DNA of 36,447 bases from an uncultured Pseudomonadota bacterium (GTDB lineage: Bacteria; Pseudomonadota; Gammaproteobacteria; Ga0077536): NCBI GenBank assembly GCA_903825645.1, contig CAIKBL010000058.1, positions 1-36,447 on the forward strand. The letters are read 5' to 3'. The translations under genes were made by a program, and so were the position numbers. Positions 1-8,618 of this stretch are shown piece by piece. Under the pieces are notes generated by a model, which saw only the letters and a program-made list of their open reading frames with translations, did not search any database and was not told the origin of the DNA. The stretch's first letter is position 1. Each line of letters opens with the position of its first letter.

Positions 1-2
1 AA

Positions 3-79
<77 letters not shown>

Positions 80-94
80 GGCAGAAGGTTGGAT

Positions 95-122
95 GGCAAG
101 GAACCCGTACGGGTTCCTTGCC
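95..122. terminator. Perfect 28-bp palindrome between rpoD and the tRNA
   Basis: The 28 bases form an uninterrupted palindrome centred on GTAC (each half is GGCAAGGAACCCGT). In RNA this gives a long GC-rich hairpin with a minimal loop directly after the rpoD stop and before the tRNA. There is no T-run on the minus-strand 3' side, so it is not a textbook intrinsic terminator. It may act as a terminator, an mRNA 3' stabiliser or a processing site separating the rpoD message from the tRNA. Confidence 0.5.
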
Positions 123-131
123 TGCGTTTTA

Positions 132-1979
132 TTAATCTAGGAAGGTTCGTAGTCGCTCCGAACGTGAGGGATGGCGCAGTTTCCTCAGCGCTTTTGCTTC
201 GATTTGTCGGATCCTCTCGCGTGTGACATCGAACTGTTTCCCGACTTCCTCGAGTGTGTGGTCGGTATTCATATCAATTCCAAACCTCATCCGGAGGACT
301 TTAGCCTCTCGTGGCGTCAGTCCTTCGAGGACTTCACGCGTACTTCGACAGAGCCCTTCAAAGGTTGCAGAATCCACCGGCGACTGGATATTGATGTCCT
401 CAATGAAATCCCCGAGGTGTGAGTCTTCGTCATCACCGATAGGCGTTTCCATCGAGATGGGCTCCTTGGCAATTTTGAGGACTTTTCGGATTTTATCCTC
501 CGGCATTTCCATCCGCTGTGCGAGTTCCTCTGGGGTTGGCTCACGGCCCTTTTCCTGCAGAATTTGTCGTGAGATCCGGTTGAGCTTATTGATAGTCTCT
601 ATCATGTGAACCGGAATGCGGATGGTTCTCGCCTGATCGGCGATGGAGCGCGTAATGGCCTGTCGAATCCACCAGGTCGCATACGTAGAGAACTTATAGC
701 CGCGGCGATATTCGAACTTATCGACGGCCTTCATGAGGCCAATATTGCCTTCTTGAATAAGGTCCAAGAAAAGTAGCCCGCGGTTCGTATACTTCTTGGC
801 GATCGAAATGACGAGTCGTAGATTGGCCTCGACCATTTCTTTTTTCGCACGTCGTGCCTTGGCTTCACCAATGGACATGCGTCGATTGATGTCTTTAATC
901 TCGCTGACGAGAACACCGGCGTTCTGTTCGATGCGGACGAAGTGTTCCTGAACGGCCTCTAATTCTGGCACACACTCTTTGAGTGCGGCGACGAAAGGCT
1001 TCTTTTGGCGGAGCAGACCTTTTAGCCAACCGCCGTCGGTCTCGCGATCGACGAACATTTGCAGGAAATCCTTGCGGGGGATCCGGCATTGTTTGACGCA
1101 AATATCCATCACAATTTTTTCTTGTTGACGGATTTCTTCAATGACTGAACGAATTTTCTGGCCTAATTGTTCGGCGACGCGTGGGATCAATTTGAACACC
1201 AAGAATTTTTCTTGGAGTTCCTTACGCGCTTCCAGGGTCTTAACGTGACTGCGTCCGTTCTTCTTAGTCGCTGCCTGGACCTTTTTTTGCAAACGGCGGA
1301 ATTCTTCGAAGTGCGCTTTTACCTCTTCCGGATCGAGTTGGTTCGGTATCGGGTCGGTCTCCTCCCCGCTTTCCTCGTCGTCACCCGTTGGCGCAACAAC
1401 TTCCGGATCTGCCAACACCTCGACTTCTTCACGAATATCTGCCGTATGGGCATTGAGATCAATGAATCCGCTGATAACCTCAGAGATCTTGATTTCACCG
1501 GCCGCCGCCCTGTCGTATTCCGCTAGAAAAGTCTCGGCGACCGTGGGGAAATCCGCGACGGCGGAGAGCACCTGATTAAGGCCGTCTTCAATGCGGCGCG
1601 CGATCTTGATTTCGCCTTCGCGGGTGAGCAAATCCACCGTACCCATCTCGCGCATGTACATGCGGACTGGGTCCGTGGTGCGGCCGAACTCTGTGTCTAC
1701 CGCCGCGATCGCGGCTGCGGCTTCTTCGGCCGCTTCTTCATCGACTTCGGGTTCGTTCATCAGGATCGCATCGAGATCGGGTGCCGTCTCGTGGACCATG
1801 ATCCCCATGTCATTGATCATGTTAATGATATCTTCGATCTGTTCAGGATCGACAATATCATCAGGAAGATGGTCATTAACCTCGTGGTAGGTTAGAAACC
1901 CTTGCTCCTTTCCCTTAGCGATCAGCCGTTTGAGTTGCGATTGTTCGTCGGTCGATTCAAGATCGTCGCGGGTTTCCAT
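132..1979 (-). CDS. rpoD: RNA polymerase primary sigma factor RpoD (sigma-70)
   Basis: Housekeeping sigma factor that gives RNA polymerase promoter specificity. The 615-residue length is typical of gammaproteobacterial RpoD. An acidic N-terminal region 1.1 is followed by region 1.2 ([11 protein letters not shown]), the non-conserved spacer with an acidic stretch, and region 2 ([17 protein letters not shown], then [16 protein letters not shown], which melts and reads the -10 element). Region 3 follows, and then region 4.2 ([20 protein letters not shown], the -35 helix-turn-helix) ends in LRTFLD. The frame stays open 19 codons further upstream, but the ATG at 1979 gives the conserved start METRDDLES and has an AAGG ribosome-binding site 6 bases before it. 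It is the last gene of the rpsU-yqeY-dnaG-rpoD operon, 165 bases after dnaG, a gap that may hold an internal promoter. Nothing in it looks unusual. Confidence 0.98.
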   Translation of the reverse strand: METRDDLESTDEQSQLKRLIAKGKEQGFLTYHEVNDHLPDDIVDPEQIEDIINMINDMGIMVHETAPDLDAILMNEPEVDEEAAEEAAAAIAAVDTEFGRTTDPVRMYMREMGTVDLLTREGEIKIARRIEDGLNQVLSAVADFPTVAETFLAEYDRAAAGEIKISEVISGFIDLNAHTADIREEVEVLADPEVVAPTGDDEESGEETDPIPNQLDPEEVKAHFEEFRRLQKKVQAATKKNGRSHVKTLEARKELQEKFLVFKLIPRVAEQLGQKIRSVIEEIRQQEKIVMDICVKQCRIPRKDFLQMFVDRETDGGWLKGLLRQKKPFVAALKECVPELEAVQEHFVRIEQNAGVLVSEIKDINRRMSIGEAKARRAKKEMVEANLRLVISIAKKYTNRGLLFLDLIQEGNIGLMKAVDKFEYRRGYKFSTYATWWIRQAITRSIADQARTIRIPVHMIETINKLNRISRQILQEKGREPTPEELAQRMEMPEDKIRKVLKIAKEPISMETPIGDDEDSHLGDFIEDINIQSPVDSATFEGLCRSTREVLEGLTPREAKVLRMRFGIDMNTDHTLEEVGKQFDVTRERIRQIEAKALRKLRHPSRSERLRTFLD

Positions 1980-2144
1980 AGGCCTTACCTTAGGTCGAAT
2001 GCCACCGGACGGTGCCCTTGCGAGCACGCCGTCCAACAGAGTCTTTGAGTTTAGTTCAACACCAGCGTTCCGCTAGGTCAGCGCGGAAATAGCCGGGCAG
2101 TATAACGGAAACGCTATTCTCCCGGCCACCGTCTTTTGGGGGCT

Positions 2145-3899
2145 TTAGCGAGATTCCGGTTGCCGGTTCCCCTGTAGCTTGAGTCGGGTCTGTGCTTCCA
2201 GATCACTTGGGGCCGCGGCGGCATTTTCGACCAGCCGGCTGTAGTAGTTTCGTTGCCCATGCCGCAGGATTTGCTGCAACGCACCTGAAAATTCAGCGTC
2301 CCATAACTCCGGATCAAGCACCACGGATGGTGCCAGAATCTCCGCGATTAGGCTCATTTGAGGGGTGTCCCTGAATTTCTCGACTAATGCGCCACTGGTG
2401 GTGGCGGGATCTGTCCGCAGATGTTCGAGTAATTCGACTAACAGAGCGAGACGGGGATCCGAAGTCACATTGAGTGCCGGGAATTCGTTGGCGAGCCGCG
2501 CTAGTGCAGGTTGGTGTAACAACAGGGCCAGCGCGCGATCGAGTATCGGCTGTACGCGCTGGCGGGGAGGAAGGGCGGCAGACACGCGGCGGGCCGGTGC
2601 CAACGGGGTCGCTGTTGGCGGCGGATCCGCGGTTAACTCGACTCGAGTTTGCGCGAGGGCAGCCAGACGCTCCAAAAGCAGTTGGCGGAAAGTTCCTGCT
2701 GGTACTTTATGGATCAAGGGCTTGGCGAGCGCCACTAAGCGAGCCCGGCCTTCAAGGCTGCGCATGTCGGTTTGTGTCTCTAGCTCCTTGAAGAGCAGCT
2801 CTGACAAGCCTACAAAATGCGCTTGTGTTTCAAATGCGGCCTTGCCCTGCCTCCTCACCAACGTATCGGGATCCTCGCCTTGGGGTAAAAACAGGAACAA
2901 GGCTGTTCGTCCGTCTTGCATCAAGGGCAGTGTCGCCTCTAGGGCGCGCCAGCTGGCCCGCTTTCCGGCAGCGTCACCGTCAAAACAAAAAACAATTTCA
3001 GGCACGGCCCGAAACAATTGCTCGAGATGTTCGGCGGTCGTGGCGGTACCGAGCGTTGCTACCGCGTAGTCGAGGCCATGTTGAGCGAGCGCGACAACAT
3101 CCATGTAGCCTTCAACGATGAGTACTCGCGAAAGTTTCGTATTGGCTTTCAGCGCGAGGTCCAAGCCATAGAGTTCGCGGCGTTTGTGAAAGATCGGTGT
3201 TTCCGGAGAGTTCAGGTATTTGGGCTCTCCTTGGTCGAGCACGCGCCCCCCAAACGCAACACAGCGTCCCCGCCGGTCTTTGATCGGAAACATGATGCGG
3301 TCTCGAAAGCGATCATAAAAGCCACCGCCGTCTCTCTCCACGATGAGTCCGGCCGTTCCGAGCAGACGCTGTCGTTCCGGGGAAGTTCCTAGTGCCGACA
3401 GCAACGTGTCCCAGCCTGCGGGGGCGAAACCGACGCCGAAACGCTTGGCGATTTCTCCGGTCAGCCCCCGTTTTTTCAGATAGGTGATGGCCTGCTCGCG
3501 CGCGGGGTGCGTACGAAGCAGGTGGGCGAAAAGTGCTTCGGCTTCAGCCATGATGGCGTAGAGGGGATCATGGTTCTCGCGGGGCGTATCCTGGCTGCCT
3601 TCATATTCAATGGCCATGCCGAGCTGGCCGGCGAGATCTTCGATGGCCTCGGTGAAGCTCAGGCCACCATGGTTCATCAGGAATCCGATAGCGGAGCCGT
3701 GCTGGCCGCACCCAAAGCAATGATAAAACTGCTTGGCCGGGCTGACGGTGAAGGAAGGTGTCTTCTCGTTATGGAAAGGGCACAGCCCTTGAAAGTCTCG
3801 ACCGGCCTTTTTTAAGGGCAGCGCTTTCCCGACGACGTCGACAATATCGACGCGCGCCAGCAATTGGTCTACAAAAGATCGGGCGATTCGGCCGGCCAT
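2145..3899 (-). CDS. dnaG: DNA primase DnaG
   Basis: Synthesises the RNA primers for lagging-strand replication and works with the DnaB helicase. The 584-residue protein shows the N-terminal CHC2 zinc finger with ligands C40, H43, C61 and C64 (CPFH, then CFGCG). The catalytic core with the TOPRIM fold follows: EGYMD carries the catalytic Glu, and FDGDAAGKRA carries the metal-binding DxD. A proline- and alanine-rich linker near residue 430 leads to the C-terminal helicase-interaction domain, which is less conserved. The ATG at 3899 has GGAG 4 bases upstream. It sits between yqeY and rpoD in the macromolecular-synthesis operon. This ties initiation of translation (S21), replication and transcription to one transcript, as is known for this operon in proteobacteria. 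Confidence 0.98.
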   Translation of the reverse strand: MAGRIARSFVDQLLARVDIVDVVGKALPLKKAGRDFQGLCPFHNEKTPSFTVSPAKQFYHCFGCGQHGSAIGFLMNHGGLSFTEAIEDLAGQLGMAIEYEGSQDTPRENHDPLYAIMAEAEALFAHLLRTHPAREQAITYLKKRGLTGEIAKRFGVGFAPAGWDTLLSALGTSPERQRLLGTAGLIVERDGGGFYDRFRDRIMFPIKDRRGRCVAFGGRVLDQGEPKYLNSPETPIFHKRRELYGLDLALKANTKLSRVLIVEGYMDVVALAQHGLDYAVATLGTATTAEHLEQLFRAVPEIVFCFDGDAAGKRASWRALEATLPLMQDGRTALFLFLPQGEDPDTLVRRQGKAAFETQAHFVGLSELLFKELETQTDMRSLEGRARLVALAKPLIHKVPAGTFRQLLLERLAALAQTRVELTADPPPTATPLAPARRVSAALPPRQRVQPILDRALALLLHQPALARLANEFPALNVTSDPRLALLVELLEHLRTDPATTSGALVEKFRDTPQMSLIAEILAPSVVLDPELWDAEFSGALQQILRHGQRNYYSRLVENAAAAPSDLEAQTRLKLQGNRQPESR

Positions 3900-3975
3900 G
3901 GCTCCGTAGATCGGGGTCGCGAAAGGTACGCCGGAAGGATTCTACGGGAGAAACCCCCGCAGGACAGACGTTTTT

Positions 3976-4428
3976 TTAACCGCCGGTGAGGCGGGACTTT
4001 ACGATGGCGCTCACCACCGCAATATCGGTCCGACCGATAAGTTGCGGCCGCAGAACGTTCATCACTTTCCCCATGTCCTTGATCTGACTCGCTTCAGTGC
4101 TTTTAATCGATTCTGCGATCAACGCCTCGATCTCGTCAGGACTCAGTGGGGAAGGCAGGAACGCCTCAATAATTTTGAGCTCGGCACGCTCTTTGTCAGC
4201 CAAATCGGTGCGCTGCGCCGCATCAAATTGTGCGATTGAATCGCGTCGCTGATTCGTGAGCTTGGTCAAGATACCAATGATGGTCGGCTCGTCCAGTACC
4301 ACGCGACTATCCACTTCCACTTGCTTGAGGGCAGCTAACATCCCTCTGAGCGTTGTGGTTTTGAGTTTGTCGCCTGCTTTCAATGCCGCTTTAACATCGA
4401 CATTCATGCGATCTTTGAGTTCGGACAT
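3976..4428 (-). CDS. GatB/YqeY domain-containing protein
   Basis: A 150-residue protein of the YqeY family, which shares the C-terminal tRNA-binding domain of the GatB subunit of Asp/Glu-tRNA amidotransferase. It starts with an N-terminal helical segment (MSELKDRMNVDVKAALKAGD) followed by KTTTLRGMLAALKQVEVD. The C-terminal part, KDMGKVMNVLRPQLIGRTD with a final VVSAIVKSRL, is the family signature. The length matches the family (about 150). A role in tRNA charging or quality control is guessed from the domain but not established. It lies between rpsU and dnaG, an arrangement also known from pseudomonads. The start at 4428 gives the conserved N-terminus, although no strong ribosome-binding site is visible. 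Confidence 0.93.
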   Translation of the reverse strand: MSELKDRMNVDVKAALKAGDKLKTTTLRGMLAALKQVEVDSRVVLDEPTIIGILTKLTNQRRDSIAQFDAAQRTDLADKERAELKIIEAFLPSPLSPDEIEALIAESIKSTEASQIKDMGKVMNVLRPQLIGRTDIAVVSAIVKSRLTGG

Positions 4429-4442
4429 TATGTCGTGCCAGA

Positions 4443-4467
4443 ACCGGGGACCCCAAGGCGCCCCGGT
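4443..4467 (-). terminator. Hairpin between rpsU and yqeY (possible attenuator)
   Basis: On the minus strand ACCGGGG and CCCCGGT form a 7-bp GC stem around an 11-base loop, just after the rpsU stop. No U-tract follows. In the E. coli operon a partial terminator downstream of rpsU makes S21 more abundant than primase. A similar role here is plausible from position but unproven. Confidence 0.4.
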
Positions 4468-4475
4468 GCTTGAAC

Positions 4476-4691
4476 TCAGTACGGTCGGACTTTACGGGCA
4501 ACCGAACGGGCTGCCTTCTTCTGCCAACGCTTGACGGCCGCAGCAGCTTTGCGTTTACGCTCTTGGGTCGGCTTCTCGTAGAATTCCCGTTTGTGGACTT
4601 CGGCTAGCACGCCAGCTTTTTCACAGGCACGCTTGAAACGGCGCATCGCTATATCGAAGGGTTCATTTTCGCGGATTTTGACGCTGGGCAT
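4476..4691 (-). CDS. rpsU: 30S ribosomal protein S21
   Basis: Small basic protein of the 30S subunit, located near the anti-Shine-Dalgarno region of 16S rRNA and involved in translation initiation. At 71 residues it has the standard length and the standard sequence: [20 protein letters not shown] at the N-terminus, the central [14 protein letters not shown], and a highly basic C-terminal tail ending in VRPY. It is the first gene of the minus-strand operon leading through yqeY and dnaG to rpoD. It faces tsaD, which is transcribed the other way from the same 100-base gap, a classical pairing in gammaproteobacteria. Confidence 0.98.
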   Translation of the reverse strand: MPSVKIRENEPFDIAMRRFKRACEKAGVLAEVHKREFYEKPTQERKRKAAAAVKRWQKKAARSVARKVRPY

Positions 4692-4793
4692 ACGGGTTGC
4701 TTCTTATTCCTATTCGAGGCCTGTTGAGGACCCCGAATCGTACCGATCCGCTCAGCAAATGTCCATAAGTAGAGAGATTTAGGGTTGCAGACT
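4692..4793. promoter_or_regulatory. Divergent control region of rpsU and tsaD
   Basis: This 102-base gap separates the outward-facing rpsU and tsaD genes and must contain promoters for both. An AGGG ribosome-binding site for tsaD is visible at 4781-4784. No clear consensus -10/-35 pair could be assigned, so the call rests on position. Confidence 0.4.
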
Positions 4794-5804
4794 ATGAAAA
4801 TCTTAGGAATTGAGACCTCTTGTGACGAGACGGGCGTCGCGATTTACAGTGAAACGGGTGGCCTGCTCGCGCACCGGCTGTATAGCCAAACGGCGATGCA
4901 TGAACGGCATGGGGGGGTTGTGCCAGAACTGGCTTCCCGCGATCACGTGCAGAAACTAGCGCCGCTGATTAGGGCCACGGTGCGGGAAGCCGGAATCACC
5001 TGCGCCGCATTGGATGCCGTCGCGTTTACCGCGGGGCCTGGGCTTATCGGCGCGCTGCTGGTCGGTGCGACGCTTGCTCGTAGCCTTGCATGGGGCCTCG
5101 GGATCCCGGCTATTCCTATTCACCACATGGAGGCGCATTTGCTCGCGCCCATGCTTGAAGTAGATCGTCCATCCTTCCCGTTTCTTGCGCTCCTGGTTTC
5201 CGGCGGGCATACGATGCTCGTGCGAGTCGAAGGTCTGGGGGATTACCAAATTCTGGGCGAATCATTGGATGACGCGGCGGGCGAGGCTTTTGACAAAACG
5301 GCAAAACTACTAGGGCTTGGATATCCTGGGGGACCGGCGGTTGAACGTCTGGCAGCGCAGGGTAAAACGGGACGATTTGTTTTCCCACGTCCGATGACGG
5401 ACCGGCCGGGCCTTGATTTCAGTTTCAGCGGATTGAAGACCTTTTGTGCGAATACGGTCCGTCAGCACCAGCGCGACGAGGCCGACAAAGCCGATATTGC
5501 GTTAGCTTTCATGGAAGCGGTCGTAGACACCTTCGTCATCAAGTGCCGGCGAGCACTGCGGGAGACGGGTTTGAAGACCCTAGTCGTCGCCGGCGGCGTC
5601 AGTGCAAACAAGGCGCTGCGACAGGCACTGGATGAGTTGGCACGGAGCCTGCGTGCGCAGGTTTACTACCCGCAAGCGCAGTTCTGCACCGACAATGGGG
5701 CCATGATTGCCTACGCCGGTTATCTGCGGCACCGCGCCGGTGTGCAGGCGCCGCTCGGCTTCAAGGTCCAGGCTCGTTGGTCGCTGGAGGACATCGGGGT
5801 CTGA
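4794..5804 (+). CDS. tsaD: tRNA N6-threonylcarbamoyladenosine transferase TsaD
   Basis: Transfers the threonylcarbamoyl group from TC-AMP to A37 of tRNAs reading ANN codons, in a complex with TsaB and TsaE; it is essential in most bacteria. The 336-residue protein begins with the family signature [18 protein letters not shown]. Metal ligands H111 and H115 lie in [11 protein letters not shown], and [10 protein letters not shown] and [13 protein letters not shown] are the ASKHA-fold nucleotide-binding motifs. A TTG start three codons earlier is possible, but the ATG at 4794 gives the conserved N-terminus and lies 9 bases after AGGG. It is divergent from rpsU and ends 7 bases from the convergent plsY gene. 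Confidence 0.97.
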   Translation: MKILGIETSCDETGVAIYSETGGLLAHRLYSQTAMHERHGGVVPELASRDHVQKLAPLIRATVREAGITCAALDAVAFTAGPGLIGALLVGATLARSLAWGLGIPAIPIHHMEAHLLAPMLEVDRPSFPFLALLVSGGHTMLVRVEGLGDYQILGESLDDAAGEAFDKTAKLLGLGYPGGPAVERLAAQGKTGRFVFPRPMTDRPGLDFSFSGLKTFCANTVRQHQRDEADKADIALAFMEAVVDTFVIKCRRALRETGLKTLVVAGGVSANKALRQALDELARSLRAQVYYPQAQFCTDNGAMIAYAGYLRHRAGVQAPLGFKVQARWSLEDIGV

Positions 5805-5811
5805 AATCGTG

Positions 5812-6405
5812 TTAACCCTTACGCGCACCGATACGACCTTCGTTGCCGCTCCGCAGCCGTTGAATATTCTCTCGGTGGCGCCAGAACACCGCAATTACCA
5901 TCAGACCGAGTGCGGCAGCCTCCGGCAGCGGCAAACCGAGACCAAGCACGAAAGCGGGCGCGAGCGCGGTTGCTGTCAGCGCGGCGAGTGACGAATAGCG
6001 TGTGATGGCGGCCATCAGCAGCCAGACCAAAACAAAACCACAACCCAACCGCAAATCGTAACCAAATACCACGCCGATAAGGGTCGCGACGCCCTTTCCA
6101 CCTCGGAAAGCAAAAAAGATCGGGAACAAATGCCCGAGGAATGCGGCGAGACCGGCCGCGGCCACCGTGGTGGCGGTCAGATGGAGGCCACCCGCGAGCA
6201 CCACGGGTAAAAATCCCTTCAGTACATCACCGGCCAAGGTGGCGGCCGCCGGTCCCTTACCGAAGGCGCGGAGCACGTTGGTTGCGCCGGGGTTGCCGGA
6301 GCCAACACCCCGCGGATCGCCTTTGCCTAAGGCGCGACAAACCAAAATCGCCGCGGAGAGCGAACCCACGAGGTAGCTGCTTAGCAGATAAAAGACGGTG
6401 AACAT
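5812..6405 (-). CDS. plsY: Glycerol-3-phosphate acyltransferase PlsY
   Basis: Inner-membrane enzyme that transfers an acyl group from acyl-phosphate (made by PlsX) to glycerol-3-phosphate, the first step of phospholipid synthesis. The 197-residue length is typical. Five hydrophobic segments can be seen, starting with FTVFYLLSSYLVGSLSAAIL. The conserved cytoplasmic-loop motifs are GSGNPGATNVLR near residue 38 and FRGGKGVAT near residue 105, the latter being part of the acyl-phosphate site. The gene is convergent with tsaD and divergent from folB, a neighbourhood (tsaD-plsY-folB-folK) common in gammaproteobacteria. Nothing seems unusual in it. Confidence 0.96.
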   Translation of the reverse strand: MFTVFYLLSSYLVGSLSAAILVCRALGKGDPRGVGSGNPGATNVLRAFGKGPAAATLAGDVLKGFLPVVLAGGLHLTATTVAAAGLAAFLGHLFPIFFAFRGGKGVATLIGVVFGYDLRLGCGFVLVWLLMAAITRYSSLAALTATALAPAFVLGLGLPLPEAAALGLMVIAVFWRHRENIQRLRSGNEGRIGARKG

Positions 6406-6500
6406 GTCGGTATTGCACCGGATGGGCGTGTATCAATCAAGTGGGCTTATACTTCCGCCTACCTTTAGGCGGATGAATGTTGAGTTATGGGCAGCAGCGA

Positions 6501-6857
6501 ATGGATATAGTGTTTCTCCACGGCCTTCGGATCGATACGGTGATTGGTATCTGGGATTGGGAGCGCCGTCTCAGACAACCGCTCGTCCTCGATCTGGATA
6601 TGGGGGCGGATTTGTCTATTCCCGGGCGCAGCGACTCCATTACTGACACCATCGACTACAAGGCGGTCACCAAGCGAATTTTTCGGCTGGCTGACGAGAG
6701 CGCCTTCCAGTTAGTCGAAGCGCTGGCAGAGGCCATCGCGGCTATCTTGCTGACGGAGTTCGGCCTTCTCTGGGTAAGAATCAAGATTAATAAACAGGGT
6801 GCTGTGCGTCAGGTGCGGGATGTTGGCGTCATTATCGAACGTCGCCGTGCCCCTTAA
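6501..6857 (+). CDS. folB: Dihydroneopterin aldolase FolB
   Basis: Converts 7,8-dihydroneopterin to 6-hydroxymethyl-dihydropterin plus glycolaldehyde in folate synthesis. The 118-residue protein has the N-terminal strand MDIVFLHGLRIDTVIGIWDW with the conserved Glu just after it (E21 in WDWER). LVEALAE lies in the middle, and the C-terminal KINKQGAVRQV carries the family catalytic Lys (K98). The open frame extends 8 codons upstream, but the ATG at 6501 gives the canonical start. No strong ribosome-binding site is visible. folK starts 4 bases after its stop, so the two are probably co-translated. These are consecutive steps of the same pathway. Confidence 0.95.
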   Translation: MDIVFLHGLRIDTVIGIWDWERRLRQPLVLDLDMGADLSIPGRSDSITDTIDYKAVTKRIFRLADESAFQLVEALAEAIAAILLTEFGLLWVRIKINKQGAVRQVRDVGVIIERRRAP

Positions 6858-6861
6858 GGCC

Positions 6862-7365
6862 ATGGCGAGTGTTCGCGCCTATGCCAGTATTGGCAGCAAC
6901 CTCGAACCCGAACGCAACATCCGTGACTGCATTCGATTGCTTAAGGAGACATTTTCCCCACTCACCTGCTCTCCGGTCTACCGCAACCCAGCGGTCGGGT
7001 TTGTTGGCGACGATTTCTACAATCTAGTGGTTGGTTTTGACACCGAGTGTCCGTTTTCTGATTTAAAGGACTTGTTTCGTCGCTTCGAGCAGGCACAGGG
7101 ACGTCAGCGCGGTGGCCCCAAATTTTCGGCGCGAACCCTTGATCTCGATCTGCTGACTTATGGGGATCTGGTGATGGATCTTCCTGGCGGCGTGTTACCG
7201 CATCCGGATATTCTCGCCTACCCCTTTGTGTTGCAGCCTTTAGCGGATATCGCACCGGACGAATATCATCCCCGCGTGGGCAAAACCTACGCTGAATTGT
7301 GGCGTTCTCAGACCCCAACGAGCGCACCAATGGCCGTCCTTGCGGATTTCCGCAACACGCTATGA
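6862..7365 (+). CDS. folK: 6-hydroxymethyl-dihydropterin pyrophosphokinase FolK
   Basis: Transfers pyrophosphate from ATP to 6-hydroxymethyl-dihydropterin, making the substrate of FolP. With the start at 6862 it is 167 residues. It shows the N-terminal YASIGSNLEPERNI and the central SPVYRNPAVGFVGDDFYNLV. The Mg-binding motif ARTLDLDLLTYGD (Asp near 94 and 96) is followed by LPHPDILAYPFVLQPLADIAP. Earlier in-frame starts exist (ATG at 6820, inside folB). I chose 6862 because homologues begin close to the GSN loop, although the AAGG before it is only 2 bases away, so the start is uncertain. The stop overlaps the start of the following lipoprotein gene (ATGA). Confidence 0.95.
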   Translation: MASVRAYASIGSNLEPERNIRDCIRLLKETFSPLTCSPVYRNPAVGFVGDDFYNLVVGFDTECPFSDLKDLFRRFEQAQGRQRGGPKFSARTLDLDLLTYGDLVMDLPGGVLPHPDILAYPFVLQPLADIAPDEYHPRVGKTYAELWRSQTPTSAPMAVLADFRNTL

Positions 7366-7808
7366 ATGCATGGCCCTCCTTAGGATCTGCGCGCACGAAA
7401 TCGAACCGTCTTACGTTCCTGACACTGCTCGTGTGCTTGGTGAGTGGATGTGGCCATTTGGGGACCAACGACCGGCAATCGAGCTTAATCGTTGCGACCG
7501 AAACTTATCGCGAACTGTTTCGCTGGGGCAATTTCGGGCAGGCAGCGCTCTACCTGAAAGCGCGTGATGAGACACTCTCGACGCCCGATTTTCCGCAGAT
7601 GGCCCGCTTTAAGATCAGCAGCTACGAAACGAGTCAGGTGGTGCAGAACAGCACGTTCGATGAGGCTCGACTCGTTGCGCAAATCGAATACTACGAGTTG
7701 GATTCGCGGGTCCTCAGAACCTTGCGGGATGAACAATTTTGGTGGTTCGATAAGCAGACCGAAAAATGGTTTTTGGGATCGCCCATGCCCACCTTCGTTA
7801 AACACTAA
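7362..7808 (+). CDS. Small outer-membrane or periplasmic lipoprotein, function unknown
   Basis: A 148-residue protein that starts at the ATG overlapping the folK stop codon (ATGA), so it is probably translationally coupled to folK. The N-terminus has two basic residues (RTK, then R), a hydrophobic core LTFLTLLVCL and a lipobox VSGC. Signal peptidase II processing at that Cys (about residue 30) is expected. The mature part is mixed alpha/beta-looking: an early helical stretch (TYRELFRWGNFGQAALYLK), then alternating strands (ARLVAQIEYYELD, QFWWFDKQTEKWFL). The tryptophan- and tyrosine-rich end resembles small conserved lipoproteins of non-enteric gammaproteobacteria, but I do not recognise a named family. 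The link to folate genes is probably positional only. Confidence 0.85.
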   Translation: MNAWPSLGSARTKSNRLTFLTLLVCLVSGCGHLGTNDRQSSLIVATETYRELFRWGNFGQAALYLKARDETLSTPDFPQMARFKISSYETSQVVQNSTFDEARLVAQIEYYELDSRVLRTLRDEQFWWFDKQTEKWFLGSPMPTFVKH

Positions 7809-7835
7809 TCGAGCGCAACGGCGACTTGCCGACGC

Positions 7836-8588
7836 TCAGTCAAAAATAGTTCGCCCCCCGTCCACCGTCAGCACCTGACCGGTCACATAAGAGGCGTCGA
7901 CGAAATAATTCATTGCCCGTGCGATATCCTCAGAATCGCCAAACCTTCCCAATGGGGTCCGGGCCAACATCTCCGCTTGTCTCGTCGGCGTGGTCTCGCT
8001 GCTCAACAGGATAGCGCCGGGCGCGATGGCGTTGACGCGAATGTCGGGGGCGAGATCACGTGCCAGCGCGCGAGTCAGCCCAATCAGTCCAGCCTTGGAG
8101 GCACAATAAATCGGATAATCCGCGCGCGGACGCTCGGCATAGATGTCGGCCAGATTGATGACGAGACCTTGTTGGGCTCGGAGCATCGGCATCGCGGCCT
8201 GTGTCAAAAAATAAGGTGCACGCAAATTAACACCGAACAGCGCCTCCCAGTCTTCCGTGCGACTTTCGGCTATCGGCGTCGGATAAAAAGCAGAAGCGTT
8301 GTTAATCAATACGTCCAATCTGCCCCAGTGCGCTTCGACCGCTCCGATTATCGTCATGGGCGCGCCCGCGCTGATCAGATCTGCCTTGACGAGCCACGTG
8401 TCCCCTGGACGTTCGGCGTCGAGTGAGGCACATAAGGCGCGCGCAGCAGTCCCGGATTGGTGATAATGCACCACCACGCGCATGCCGCGTGCGTGTAGAG
8501 ACCGGGCCATATCGGCCCCGAGACGCTGACTTGCGCCCGTTATCAGGGCGACCGGTTTCTCGATACCATGGATAGCAGATGACGACAT
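7836..8588 (-). CDS. Pteridine reductase (PTR1/FolM-type short-chain dehydrogenase)
   Basis: NADPH-dependent short-chain dehydrogenase predicted to reduce dihydropterins or dihydrofolate. With the ATG at 8588 it has 250 residues; a GTG three codons earlier is less likely. The cofactor loop is TGASQRLG. The Arg in TGxxxRLG is the mark of PTR1/FolM enzymes rather than of ordinary SDRs. NNASAFYPTP follows, and the active site is NLADIYAERP plus YCASK. Asp takes the place of the usual catalytic Ser, again as in PTR1, with Tyr and Lys of YxxxK present. The C-terminus VTGQVLTVDGG is standard. It faces folB-folK across a convergent junction, and the pathway context supports a pterin substrate. Confidence 0.88.
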   Translation of the reverse strand: MSSSAIHGIEKPVALITGASQRLGADMARSLHARGMRVVVHYHQSGTAARALCASLDAERPGDTWLVKADLISAGAPMTIIGAVEAHWGRLDVLINNASAFYPTPIAESRTEDWEALFGVNLRAPYFLTQAAMPMLRAQQGLVINLADIYAERPRADYPIYCASKAGLIGLTRALARDLAPDIRVNAIAPGAILLSSETTPTRQAEMLARTPLGRFGDSEDIARAMNYFVDASYVTGQVLTVDGGRTIFD

Positions 8589-8618
8589 ACGCGACACAAC
8601 CTCGAGATCAAGCAGAAG

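Noticed and set aside
2365-3069. Long plus-strand open frame (234 codons) opposite dnaG
   Set aside because: It is antisense to a certain gene; its Arg/Ser-rich product is what GC-rich antisense frames give.
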